From positions 3,971,001 to 4,035,000 of the forward strand of contig NZ_OBMJ01000001.1 in NCBI RefSeq assembly GCF_900199205.1: a DNA stretch of 64,000 nucleotides, in the 5' to 3' direction. Source of the stretch: Streptomyces sp. 1331.2 (GTDB lineage: Bacteria; Actinomycetota; Actinomycetes; Streptomycetales; Streptomycetaceae). Of this stretch, positions 52,110-60,020 are shown piece after piece. Numbering within the stretch: the stretch's first letter is position 1; each line of letters begins with the position of its first letter. The notes below the pieces were generated by a model. That model did no database searches, was not told the origin of the DNA, and saw nothing but the letters and a program-made list of their open reading frames with translations. The position numbers were made by a program, and so were the translations under genes.

Positions 52110-53636
52110 TCAGACCGCGGCCGGCTCGCCCTGCGCGGTCGGCTCGCCCTGCTCGGCGGGCTCGGCCGGGGCGGGCATCGCCCCCGGCTGCGGGGCGGTG
52201 CCCGGCAGCAGCAGCATCAGCAGGAAGGCGATCAGCAGGCCACCGGCCACCCACCACAGTGAGTCCGAGAAGCCCTGGCCGAAGACCTCGGGCGAGTTCT
52301 GCCGGCCCGCCACCGGGGTGACGTCGCCGACGACGCCGAGGAACGGCACCGAGGCGAGGCCGACGCCGAGCGCGATGCCCAGCTGGTTGGCCGTGTTGAT
52401 CAGGCCCGAGGCCGAACCGGCGTGCTGGAACGGCACCTGGGAGAGCACCGACCCGGTGAGCGGGGCGATGATCAGGCCCATGCCCGTGCCCATCACGGCC
52501 AGCGGCAGGATCATCTGCCACGGCTGGATGCCGGCGCCGTAGTGGACCGCCTCCCAGCCGTAGAGCAGCGCGCCCGACGCCATCACCAGGGCACCCGCCT
52601 GCAGCACCTTGCGCCCGTACGCCATCAGCTTCTGCATGGCCACGCCCGCCGCGACCGAGGTCGCGACCGCGTTGGGCACACTGGTCAGACCGGTCTTCAG
52701 CGGGCTCCAGCCGAGCCCGAACTGCAGGTAGAGGGTCCATGCCAGCAGGAAGACGCCGCAGGCCGCGCTGACGCTCAGCTGCACGCCGATGCCGGCCGCG
52801 AAGCTGCGCACCTTGAACAGCGACAGCTCCACCACGGGGGAGTTGTCCCGGCGGCTCTTCAGCTGCTCGTACCGGAGGAAGACCCCGAACACCACCAGGC
52901 TGCCGATCAGCAGCACCGGGGCCCAGGTGCCGCGGGCCTGCTCGACGGTCAGCGGCAGGAACAGCATCAGCAGGCCGACGCTGGCCAGCGCGATGCCCAC
53001 CGGGTCGAGGCGCAGCGCCTGGGGGGCGCGGGACTCGGCGATGTGCATCCGGCCGAGCACCAGGCCGGCCAGGCCCAGCGGCAGGTTCAGCAGGAAGATG
53101 CTGCGCCAGCCGAGACCGCCCAGGTCGGACTCGACCAGGAGCGCGCCGACGATCGGGCCGATCACGGCGCCCATGCCGATCACGCCGCCGAACATCCCGA
53201 AGACCTTGCCGCGCTCGTGGTCGGGGAAGGTGACGTGGATGATCGAGAGCACCTGGGGGACCATCAGCGCGGCGCCGGCGCCCTGCAGGACGCGCGCGCC
53301 GATCAGCATCTCCGGGTTGGCAGCGGCGGCGCACAGCGCGGAGGCCAGCGTGAAGACGCCGATGCCGGTCAGGACCATCCGCTTGCGGCCGTAGATGTCG
53401 CCGAGCCGGCCGCCGGTGATCAGGCCGACCGCGAAGGCCAGCGCGTAGCCGGCGCTGATCCACTGCAGCGCGGCGTACGAGGCGCCGGTGTCGGTCCGGA
53501 TGTCCGGCATGGCGATGTTGACGATGGTGACGTCGATGACGTCGATCAGGCTCGCGGTCAGCAGCACGACCAGGGCGAGCCACCGGCGCGGGTCGAGCTC
53601 CTCGGCCCCCGCGGGGGTCGGGTTCGCTTCTGTCAT
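52110..53636 (-). CDS. DHA2-type MFS drug exporter
   Basis: A 508-residue, 14-helix major-facilitator exporter. Motif blocks: LDxxIVNIAMPDI-like start (IDVIDVTIVNIAMPDI), GGRLGDIYGRKRM (motif A) and GVIGMGAVIGPIVGALL (motif C, export signature). It probably exports the cluster product and provides self-resistance. ATG 53636 has GAGGAG upstream. A strong hairpin only 45 bp upstream separates it from the adenylate-forming gene. Confidence 0.93.
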   Translation of the reverse strand: MTEANPTPAGAEELDPRRWLALVVLLTASLIDVIDVTIVNIAMPDIRTDTGASYAALQWISAGYALAFAVGLITGGRLGDIYGRKRMVLTGIGVFTLASALCAAAANPEMLIGARVLQGAGAALMVPQVLSIIHVTFPDHERGKVFGMFGGVIGMGAVIGPIVGALLVESDLGGLGWRSIFLLNLPLGLAGLVLGRMHIAESRAPQALRLDPVGIALASVGLLMLFLPLTVEQARGTWAPVLLIGSLVVFGVFLRYEQLKSRRDNSPVVELSLFKVRSFAAGIGVQLSVSAACGVFLLAWTLYLQFGLGWSPLKTGLTSVPNAVATSVAAGVAMQKLMAYGRKVLQAGALVMASGALLYGWEAVHYGAGIQPWQMILPLAVMGTGMGLIIAPLTGSVLSQVPFQHAGSASGLINTANQLGIALGVGLASVPFLGVVGDVTPVAGRQNSPEVFGQGFSDSLWWVAGGLLIAFLLMLLLPGTAPQPGAMPAPAEPAEQGEPTAQGEPAAV

Positions 53637-53680
53637 GGGGTCTCTCTCCTCGGGGGAGTGGGAAGGGGCCGGTGCCGACA

Positions 53681-53718
53681 CGACACGAGGGGGCTCCCGG
53701 TGGAGCCCCCTCGTGTCG
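53681..53718 (-). terminator. Strong hairpin upstream of MFS gene
   Basis: A 17-bp perfect stem (53681-53697 with 53702-53718) and 4-nt loop between the adenylate-forming gene stop (53724) and the MFS start (53636), both leftward. It ends or attenuates the upstream operon. Confidence 0.9.
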
Positions 53719-53723
53719 AGCGG

Positions 53724-55208
53724 TCAGGAGTACAGCTCGCGGAGATCGCGCTTGAGCACCTTGTTCTGCGAGTTGCGGGGCAACTTCTCCAGGACGACGG
53801 TGCGGACCGGCCGTTGGCCGGGTTCGAGCAGTCCGGCCAGGTGCGCGTCCAGGTCGACGTCGCCGGCGTCCGGGTCCAGCACGACGGCGACCGCCACGTG
53901 TTGGACCTCGCCGTCGGGCGACCCCGGCGCCGGGACGCCGAAGGCGGCGGCCTCGAACACCGCGGGGTGCTCGTACAGGGCCGCCTCGACGGCCGGAGTC
54001 GAGACCAGTCCGTCCGCGGTGCGCACGGCGTCCACCCGGCGGTCGAAGAAGTGCAGGAAGCCCTCCTCGTCCAGCCGGCCCAGGTCGCCGGTGCGGTACC
54101 AGCCGTCCGCCTCGATCCGCGCGTTCACCTCGGCCAGGCCCAGGTAGAGCCGCTTGGGTGCGGGGTGCCGCAGCCAGATCTCGCCGAGCTGCCCGGCGGG
54201 CAGCTCCTCGCCCGACTCGTCCACGATCCGCAGCTCGGTGACCGGCGTGGGCCGGCCGACCGACATCGGCCGCTCGGGGTCGAAGGTGTTGATGCAGATC
54301 GCCGGGTTGGCTTCGGACTGCGAGCACGCACTGGTGATCGCGGCGCCGGGCACGAGTTCCAGCAGCTTCTTCGCCCGGGCCGGGGCCAGGGGTGAGGAGC
54401 CGCAGGCGAACATGGTGATCGACGACAGGTCGTACTTCTCGGCGAGCCGCAGCGCGACCAGCCGGTCGGCGAAGTACGGCGTGATGGCGACGATGCCGGT
54501 GCGGTACTGCTCGATGAGCTGCCCCAGCCGGTCCGCGTCGCGCAGCGGGCCGAGAACGGTGACGACCTGGGAGATCGTCGAGATGTTCAGGGCGGTGGCG
54601 CTGCTGCTGGTGGCGATCTGCAGCATCGTCAGCATGTACGCCGAGTCGCCGAACGCGCTCATCGCGCCGATGGTGCGGCCGAAGGTGGCGTTGCCGTGCG
54701 GCACGGTGTACGCCTTCGCGGCACCGGTGGTGCCGGAGGTGAAGACGATGTCCGCGATGTCCTCGGGCTCGACCTCGGCCTTGACCGGTCCCGGTCCGCC
54801 GTCGAGCCCGGAGACCGCGGCCGACCAGCCGGAGAACCCGGCGGGCAGGGCGCGGCCGTCGGCGTGCAGCAGCCCGGACACCGAGGTGAGGGTCAGCCGC
54901 CGGCTCAGCTCGCAGGCGGGCATGTCGGCGTTCAGGTGGACGGCGGTGGCGCCGGCCTTGAGCACGCCGAAGTACCCGACGGCGTAGTCGGTCCACTCCA
55001 GGCCGCCGAACAGCAGGCCGACCCGGTCGCCGCGGCCGACGCCGTCGGCGACCAGCTGGTTGGCGACGGCGTCGGAGCGCTCGTCCCAGTCGCGGTAGGT
55101 GAGTTCGCCGCCGCCGTCGACGATGAAGGCGACGCCGTCGGGCTGCACGCCGGCGCGGTGCCGGAGCAGGTCGGGCGTGGTGAGCACGGTCGGAGTCTCA
55201 GGACTCAA
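53724..55208 (-). CDS. AMP-dependent synthetase/ligase (second)
   Basis: A 494-residue ANL-superfamily enzyme, distinct from the one at 43.5-45.0 kb. It shows DIVFTSGTTGAAKAYTV (A3), ITSACSQSEANPA (A5, unusual), GWYRTGDLGRLDEEGFLHF (A7), DRRVDAVRTADG (A8) and the C-terminal catalytic Lys in LPRNSQNKVLKRDLREL (A10). TTG 55208 has GGAG seven bases upstream and overlaps the DUF3224 stop; GTG 55187 is the alternative. It activates a second carboxylate for the pathway; the substrate is unknown. Confidence 0.88.
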   Translation of the reverse strand: MSPETPTVLTTPDLLRHRAGVQPDGVAFIVDGGGELTYRDWDERSDAVANQLVADGVGRGDRVGLLFGGLEWTDYAVGYFGVLKAGATAVHLNADMPACELSRRLTLTSVSGLLHADGRALPAGFSGWSAAVSGLDGGPGPVKAEVEPEDIADIVFTSGTTGAAKAYTVPHGNATFGRTIGAMSAFGDSAYMLTMLQIATSSSATALNISTISQVVTVLGPLRDADRLGQLIEQYRTGIVAITPYFADRLVALRLAEKYDLSSITMFACGSSPLAPARAKKLLELVPGAAITSACSQSEANPAICINTFDPERPMSVGRPTPVTELRIVDESGEELPAGQLGEIWLRHPAPKRLYLGLAEVNARIEADGWYRTGDLGRLDEEGFLHFFDRRVDAVRTADGLVSTPAVEAALYEHPAVFEAAAFGVPAPGSPDGEVQHVAVAVVLDPDAGDVDLDAHLAGLLEPGQRPVRTVVLEKLPRNSQNKVLKRDLRELYS

Positions 55209-55584
55209 GGTCGTACTCCAGGACGAAGTCGTGGCCGGGCAGGATCTCGGCCTTGCCGGTGATGCCGACCAGGTCGCCGGTGCCCGAACCGGGCACGATG
55301 ACCAGCGTCTTGTCGTACTTGCCGTCGTAGGCCATCGAGCGGTGGGTGAGGAAGAAGCTGCCCTTGAGGCCGTCGAACTCCAGCTCCAGGCGCTCGGCGC
55401 CCACGTAGACGGCGGCGCCGCCCTCGGAGCCGAGCATGACGCACTCCAGCCGGCTGGTCCCGGTGATGTCACCGGTGAAGATCTTGGCGCCCTTGTTGCG
55501 CTGCATCTGGGCCTCGTCCCACTGGACGACGTCCTCGCCCTCCCAGGTGGAGAAGGTGAAGGAGCCGGTGACGCGCTTACTCAT
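55198..55584 (-). CDS. DUF3224 family protein
   Basis: A 128-residue beta-barrel-like protein with GSFTFSTWEGEDVV, the core ARL-type block SRLECVMLGSEGGAAVYVGAERLEL, and GKAEILPGHDFVLEYDL, all characteristic of DUF3224, a family structurally related to allene-oxide-cyclase-like barrels. Such barrels in clusters often act as cyclases, but no catalytic role is proved. Its start overlaps the small upstream gene. Confidence 0.85.
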   Translation of the reverse strand: MSKRVTGSFTFSTWEGEDVVQWDEAQMQRNKGAKIFTGDITGTSRLECVMLGSEGGAAVYVGAERLELEFDGLKGSFFLTHRSMAYDGKYDKTLVIVPGSGTGDLVGITGKAEILPGHDFVLEYDLES

Positions 55585-55819
55585 GGTCTGCCTCTTCGCT
55601 GTTGGTCTGATACAGGGGGAGGAGCGGCGGGATCGGCTGCGGCCAGATCGCGAAGACCGCGGCGACCATCTCCGGACGGGTCATCAGCTCGGCGAACGGC
55701 CGCACCGAGGCGCGCAGCCGCGAGCCCCGGTCCTCGCCGGTCGCCGTGCCGTCCGTCCGTCGACGCGCCACTCCGGGCACGGGCATGCTGTCCACTCCGG
55801 ATCGCGTGGGTCTGCTCAT
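55577..55819 (-). CDS. Translationally coupled 80-residue protein
   Basis: A small ORF whose ATG (55819) overlaps the hydrolase stop (ATGA) and whose TAA (55577-55579) lies inside the start of the DUF3224 gene. It has an Arg-rich N-terminal half, then FAELMTRPEMVAAVFAIWPQ and a Pro-rich IPPLLPLY ending in an acidic tail. No family is recognised. The double overlap makes a real gene likely; a structural role or a leader-like peptide are both possible. Confidence 0.6.
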   Translation of the reverse strand: MSRPTRSGVDSMPVPGVARRRTDGTATGEDRGSRLRASVRPFAELMTRPEMVAAVFAIWPQPIPPLLPLYQTNSEEADHE

Positions 55820-55829
55820 TTCTGAGCAG
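55812..55829 (+). promoter_or_regulatory. Operator-like palindrome, site B
   Basis: CTGCTC-ATTTCT-GAGCAG, perfect 6-bp arms (8-bp if the flanking bases are included). It spans the stop of the hydrolase and the start of the 80-residue gene, so it could serve an internal promoter or be partly constrained by coding. Confidence 0.6.
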
Positions 55830-56664
55830 ATCCGGCCGTGACGACGGGCCGGGCCAGCAGCTCGTCCGCCGTGCGGGCCACCTCGGGGGTCTTCAGCAGG
55901 TCGGCGTGGACCACGTCGAAGAAGTGCGCCTCGCCGAACATCTCCGAGCGCTCCGGCTCGGGGATGATGTGCAGGCCGATGTCCGGGTTGGAGGAGTTGA
56001 GCACGCTCGCCCGCGCCCAGCCCGGCCGCGGGTCCAGGTCGACGGCCGCGCCCAGCCAGTGCAGGTAGCCGTTGACCAGGTCGGCGGTGTTGCCGGCCGC
56101 CTGCTCGCTCCAACCGGCGCGGACGATGGCGGACTTCAGCACCTCCTGGCACAGCGGGGTGAGCCGGCCGGCCAGCTCCAGCGCGTTCGACGCGCCGGCG
56201 TCCGCCTCGGCCAGCCGCTCCTTGGCGTCGGCGAGCTGGTCCTCGGTGAACGCCTTCGCCAGTCGGCGGTAGAAGCTCTCGATGTGCTCGGTGAGCATCC
56301 GCCGCTCGGCGAAGCCGGGGTCGAAGAGCAGCAGCTCCGGGTGCTCGCCCTGCCACTCGGCGATCCGGTCGGCCATCACGGAGGCGTAGATGCCGCCGCC
56401 GCAGAAGCCCATCAGGGCACGGACCTTGAGGCCGCTGTCGCGGATGCCGCGCAGCCAGCGCTCGGCCTGGTCCTGACCGGTGAGCCCGCTCTCCTGCCCC
56501 CACGGGACGGGAGCGGTCTCCCAGATGGTGTGCTCGGTCCGGAGCAGCTTGGCCAGGTCGTGGAAGTTGGCGGCCGGACGGCCGTTCGCCGCGTAGTCGG
56601 CGACGACGATCAGTTCGCCGCTGTCGGTGGTACGGAGGACGTTGAACGCCTCGGGTTTGGTCAT
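55816..56664 (-). CDS. Alpha/beta-hydrolase with Cys at nucleophile position
   Basis: A 282-residue thioesterase-like protein. The nucleophile elbow reads A-L-M-G-F-C-G-G-G, so a Cys replaces the usual Ser of G-x-S-x-G. VLRTTDSGELIVVADYA opens the fold, and a helical lid (about residues 120-200) follows, with a possible catalytic His in GEAHFFDVVHADLL. Cys nucleophiles occur in dienelactone-hydrolase-like and some offloading thioesterases. It may release or cyclise a carrier-bound intermediate, by inference. The start has GGG-rich sequence upstream. Confidence 0.75.
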   Translation of the reverse strand: MTKPEAFNVLRTTDSGELIVVADYAANGRPAANFHDLAKLLRTEHTIWETAPVPWGQESGLTGQDQAERWLRGIRDSGLKVRALMGFCGGGIYASVMADRIAEWQGEHPELLLFDPGFAERRMLTEHIESFYRRLAKAFTEDQLADAKERLAEADAGASNALELAGRLTPLCQEVLKSAIVRAGWSEQAAGNTADLVNGYLHWLGAAVDLDPRPGWARASVLNSSNPDIGLHIIPEPERSEMFGEAHFFDVVHADLLKTPEVARTADELLARPVVTAGSAQK

Positions 56665-56715
56665 GGGCGGTCCCGTTCGTGATTCTTCGTGGGATTCGGT
56701 GGGGTGCGGGTCGGG

Positions 56716-57108
56716 TCAGGCGGCCGCGACGGCCTCGATCTCCAGGAACCAGGAGTCCACCCAGATGTCGGCGACGATGCCGACCAGGGCCGGCCGGTGA
56801 TCGCCCAGGAACTCCCTGCGGATCCGGGAGTTGGCCTCGCGGTGGCTCAGGTCGGAGAGCGTGATGGTGACCCGGACGAGGTTCTCGACCGTCATGTCGG
56901 CGGCGGCGAGGACGGAGACGAGGTTGCTCCAGGCCAGCCGGCACTGGTCCTCGAAGGACTCGGGTACGAAGCCGTCGGCGGTCTGCGGTGCCTGACCGCT
57001 GATGAAGAGCAGCTTCGAGGTGGTCGGCACCAGCACGGCCTGGGCGTAGCTGGGCACGTACCCGGGGCCGTCCTCCGGGTCGACCAGGGTGAAGGGGGCC
57101 TGCGCCAT
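56716..57108 (-). CDS. RidA/YjgF-family protein
   Basis: A 130-residue RidA-like protein: AVLVPTTSKLLFISGQAPQTADG, FEDQCRLAWSNLVSVLAAADMTVENLVRVTITLSD and a C-terminal LVGIVADIW-LEIEAVA block. Classical RidA has a catalytic Arg near the C-terminal I-E-x-E-A-I-A motif; here the pattern W-F-L-E-I-E-A-V is kept but the Arg before it is not clear. It starts one base after the methyltransferase stop. In biosynthetic clusters such proteins hydrolyse imines or act as lyases. Confidence 0.88.
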   Translation of the reverse strand: MAQAPFTLVDPEDGPGYVPSYAQAVLVPTTSKLLFISGQAPQTADGFVPESFEDQCRLAWSNLVSVLAAADMTVENLVRVTITLSDLSHREANSRIRREFLGDHRPALVGIVADIWVDSWFLEIEAVAAA

Positions 57109-57109
57109 C

Positions 57110-58309
57110 TCAGGCCGCCGGCGGGGTGCGCGGGCACCAGGACGGCACGGCGCCTTCGGCGTTGATGCCCTTCTGGATCACCGCGAGGTTGTGGTAGACG
57201 TGCAGGCCGACCACGTTGGCCTCCTGGAAGGAGGGCTCGCCCCCGGCGTCGGGGCCGGTGTGCTCCTCGTGGTGGATCGCGTCGACGAGCTCCTTGACCA
57301 GGCCGATCGAGGTGCCCTGGCCGGCGGCCTTGCCCTCCACGCCGCCGTAGCCGGGGGCGTACGCGGTCCAGGTGTCCTCGATCACGTAGACGCCGCCCGG
57401 GTTGAGGTGCGGAAGCAGGGTGCGGAACGAGGTCAGCACGTGCTCGTTGACGTGGCTGCCGTCGTCGACGATCACGTCGAACGGGCCGTACTCGGCGGCC
57501 ATCCGGTTCAGGTACTCCGGGTCGTTCTGGCTGCCGATGAGCGTCTTGACCCGGGGCTGGTCGGCCACCGTCTTGTCGAAGATGTCCAGGCCGTAGACCA
57601 GGCCGCGGGTGAAGTAGCGCCGCCACATCCGCAGCGAGCCGCCGCCGAAGGTGGTGGTCATGTAGCCGCCGACGCCGATCTCCAGCACCCGGACGGGCTT
57701 GTCCCGCAGGTCCTTGAAGTGGTTCTCGTAGTGCGAGGTGAACCAGTGCATCCCACCCCACTTGTCCGAGTAGTAGCGCGCGGCCAGGTTCCCGAGGTCG
57801 CCCGGCTTGTCGATGCCCGACAGCACGGCCGTGATCGCCTGGGTGGCGGAGCGGGTGACCGCGAGGATCCTCAGGTCGGAGCGGCGGGCGGCGGCCTTCT
57901 CGAACTGCGGCACCGTGCGGCGGCGGCCGGTGCGGTGCTCGCGGGCCGGGCCGAACAGGTCGCGGACCAGGTCGGTCAGGTCGTACTCGATGACCATCGC
58001 GGCGTACTCGCCGGTGCCGGGGCGCAGCCGGACCGGCTCGCCGTGCACGGCGGTCAGGACGTGGCTGACCCGGAGGTCGCCGTGGACGACGTCGAGCTGG
58101 AGGTCGAGCTCGGTGTCGAAGAGGTCCATGATCGGGACGTCGGCGCGGAAGGCGATCTCGTCGGCGAGCACGGCGCAGACCTCGGGGACGCCGAGCTTCT
58201 CGACGACCTCGTGGATGTTCTCGTCCCGGCCGTCGGCGGCCAGGATCAGCTGCTCGATGGCCGCGTTGTCGAGCGTCGGGGCGACGCCGGAATCGGATTC
58301 TGTGGTCAT
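57110..58309 (-). CDS. MycE/TylE-like sugar O-methyltransferase
   Basis: A 399-residue enzyme of the macrocin-type O-methyltransferase family. It has an N-terminal helical domain (residues about 1-140), DKWGGMHWFTSHYENHF, SAM-binding VRVLEIGVGGYM, GLDIFDK, VIVDDGSHVNEHV (metal-binding D-D-G-x-H) and YVIEDTWTAY. The length and motifs match MycE, which methylates a deoxysugar on a macrolide. It therefore probably acts on the sugar added by the divergently encoded glycosyltransferase. ATG 58309 heads the leftward operon, 33 bp from operator site C. Confidence 0.9.
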   Translation of the reverse strand: MTTESDSGVAPTLDNAAIEQLILAADGRDENIHEVVEKLGVPEVCAVLADEIAFRADVPIMDLFDTELDLQLDVVHGDLRVSHVLTAVHGEPVRLRPGTGEYAAMVIEYDLTDLVRDLFGPAREHRTGRRRTVPQFEKAAARRSDLRILAVTRSATQAITAVLSGIDKPGDLGNLAARYYSDKWGGMHWFTSHYENHFKDLRDKPVRVLEIGVGGYMTTTFGGGSLRMWRRYFTRGLVYGLDIFDKTVADQPRVKTLIGSQNDPEYLNRMAAEYGPFDVIVDDGSHVNEHVLTSFRTLLPHLNPGGVYVIEDTWTAYAPGYGGVEGKAAGQGTSIGLVKELVDAIHHEEHTGPDAGGEPSFQEANVVGLHVYHNLAVIQKGINAEGAVPSWCPRTPPAA

Positions 58310-58341
58310 GTCGCGAGCATGGGCGGTGGGGTCCGTCGCAG

Positions 58342-58359
58342 CTGCTCCCAATTGAGCAG
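58342..58359 (+). promoter_or_regulatory. Operator-like palindrome, site C
   Basis: CTGCTC-CCAATT-GAGCAG, perfect 6-bp arms, midway between the methyltransferase (start 58309) and SnoaL-like (start 58437) operons. It is well placed to control both promoters. Confidence 0.75.
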
Positions 58360-58436
58360 ACGGGCGGTGGACGGCTCCGGAGACTGGCCGCATCGGCGGA
58401 CCCGCCGAACCGACCCACCACCGCCAGGAGACCAGC

Positions 58437-58796
58437 GTGTCCGACCCCTTTGCCGCCCTCCACCCCGTCTTCCGCCGCCAGATCCAGGCCATGATGGCCA
58501 ACGACCGCGATCTGCTGATGACCTGCTACCACCCCGAGGTCAAGTCGCTCCGCTTCCAGGGCGTGCTGGAGGGCCGCGAGGCCATCAGCGACCTGCTGGA
58601 CAAGTACGACGAGCTGAACCCGGAGTTCGTCGAGGTCCTGGAGTACGTCCACAGCGACGACCAGATCATGACCCGCACGGTGCTGCGCATCAAGGGCGAG
58701 GAGATCGTCGCGGTCGGCTCGTACGTCGTCAAGGACGACATGATCTGGCGCCAGTTCGGCTGCGACGAGGGCGGCGTCCGGGACTGGTGGGCGTAG
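58437..58796 (+). CDS. SnoaL-like / NTF2-fold protein
   Basis: A 119-residue cone-shaped-barrel protein: VFRRQIQAMMANDRDLLMTCYHPEVKSLRFQGVLEGREAI is the typical NTF2/SnoaL N-terminus, and strands continue to the end. Members act as polyketide cyclases, isomerases or small hydrolases. A Cys-Asp pair in FGCDEGG lies near the barrel mouth, but catalysis cannot be inferred. AGGAG precedes GTG 58437, which heads the rightward biosynthetic operon. Confidence 0.85.
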   Translation: MSDPFAALHPVFRRQIQAMMANDRDLLMTCYHPEVKSLRFQGVLEGREAISDLLDKYDELNPEFVEVLEYVHSDDQIMTRTVLRIKGEEIVAVGSYVVKDDMIWRQFGCDEGGVRDWWA

Positions 58797-58799
58797 TCC

Positions 58800-60020
58800 G
58801 TGCGCGTTCTCGTCACGGCCTCGCCGGGCGCCGGCCACACCTTCGCCACCGTCCCGCTGACCTGGGCGCTGCGCGCCGCCGGGCACGAGGTGCTGTTCGC
58901 CACGGCGGGCCGCCTCCCCGGTGACCTGCCGGCCATCGTCGGCGCGGGCGTCACCGTCGCCGAGATCGCCTCGCGCGAGCGGATGGCCGAGCTGCGCGAC
59001 CGGATGCGGGCCCGGACCGCCGAGGAGGCCCGGAGCCTGGGGATCAGCCCGGCCGAGCTGGCCGCCCGTCACATCGACGCCGCCCGCCTGGCCCGGCACG
59101 TGGCGGACGGCAACGGCTGGGCCTTCGCGAGCCGGATCTTCGGCCAGATCTCCGCCGCCACGCTGGACGGCCTGGTCGAGGTCGCCACCCGTTGGCAGCC
59201 GGACCTGGTCGTGTACGAGACCATGCAGGGCGGCGGCCCGCTGGTGGCCGCCCTGCTCGGGGTGCCGGCGGTGGAGCACCCGATCGGCTTCGCCCGCGGC
59301 CCCGAGGCCGTCGACGCCGTGGCCGCGGCGCTGGCCGCCGAGTACGAGCGGTACGGCGTCGGCCGGCCGGCCCGGCACACGGCGCTGGACGTCTGCCCGC
59401 CGAGCATGGCGGTCGGCCCCGCGTACGGCCTGCCGATGCGCTACGTGCCGTTCAACGGCGGCGGTTCGGCCGGTGACTGGCTCTTCGCCGAGCAGGAACG
59501 ACCGCGCATCGCGGTGACCCTCGGCACCGTCCTGCCCGAACTGGGCTCGGACGGCTTCGGTCAGGTCGTCGCGGCCGCCGCGCGGACCGACGCGGACTTC
59601 GTGCTCACCGCCGACGAACGGCAGCTGGCCGAGCTGGGCCCGCTGCCGCCCAACGTGCGCGGCTGCGGCTACGTCCCGCTGGGCGCGCTGCTGCGTTCCT
59701 GCTCGGCGATCGTGCACCACGGCGGCTCGTCCACCACGATGACCGCCCTGGACGCCGGGCTCCCGCAGCTGGTGATCCCGCACATCGCCGACCAGTTCAT
59801 CAACGCCGAGGCCGTCCGGCGGCGCGGCTGCGGACTGTCCGGCGAGGACGGCAGCGACCTCGCGGGCGACTTCGCCCGCCTCGTCGGCGACGACGGCCTG
59901 CGCACCGCCGCACAGCAGGTACGCGCCGAGCTGGCCACCCTGCCCAGCCCCGCTGACACCGCCGACCGGCTGGTCCGGTGGGCCTCGACACCCGAAGACG
60001 AAACAGAGGTGGACTCATGA
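58800..60020 (+). CDS. GT1-family glycosyltransferase
   Basis: A 406-residue antibiotic-type glycosyltransferase of the EryCIII/TylM2 group. The N-terminal domain begins with SPGAGHTFATVPLTWALRAAGHEV, and the nucleotide-sugar motif IVHHGGSSTTMTALDAGLPQL sits near residue 305. It transfers a (deoxy)sugar from an NDP donor to the cluster product. No NDP-sugar synthesis genes are in the window, so they must lie outside or be shared with primary metabolism. GTG 58800 is 3 bp after the previous stop. Confidence 0.93.
   Translation: MRVLVTASPGAGHTFATVPLTWALRAAGHEVLFATAGRLPGDLPAIVGAGVTVAEIASRERMAELRDRMRARTAEEARSLGISPAELAARHIDAARLARHVADGNGWAFASRIFGQISAATLDGLVEVATRWQPDLVVYETMQGGGPLVAALLGVPAVEHPIGFARGPEAVDAVAAALAAEYERYGVGRPARHTALDVCPPSMAVGPAYGLPMRYVPFNGGGSAGDWLFAEQERPRIAVTLGTVLPELGSDGFGQVVAAAARTDADFVLTADERQLAELGPLPPNVRGCGYVPLGALLRSCSAIVHHGGSSTTMTALDAGLPQLVIPHIADQFINAEAVRRRGCGLSGEDGSDLAGDFARLVGDDGLRTAAQQVRAELATLPSPADTADRLVRWASTPEDETEVDS

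Noticed and set aside
55811..55830. The CTGCTC/GAGCAG hairpin at 55.8 kb as a terminator
   Set aside because: The stem is only 8 bp and lies across overlapping coding regions of co-directional genes. Its match to the two intergenic palindromes fits a binding site better.
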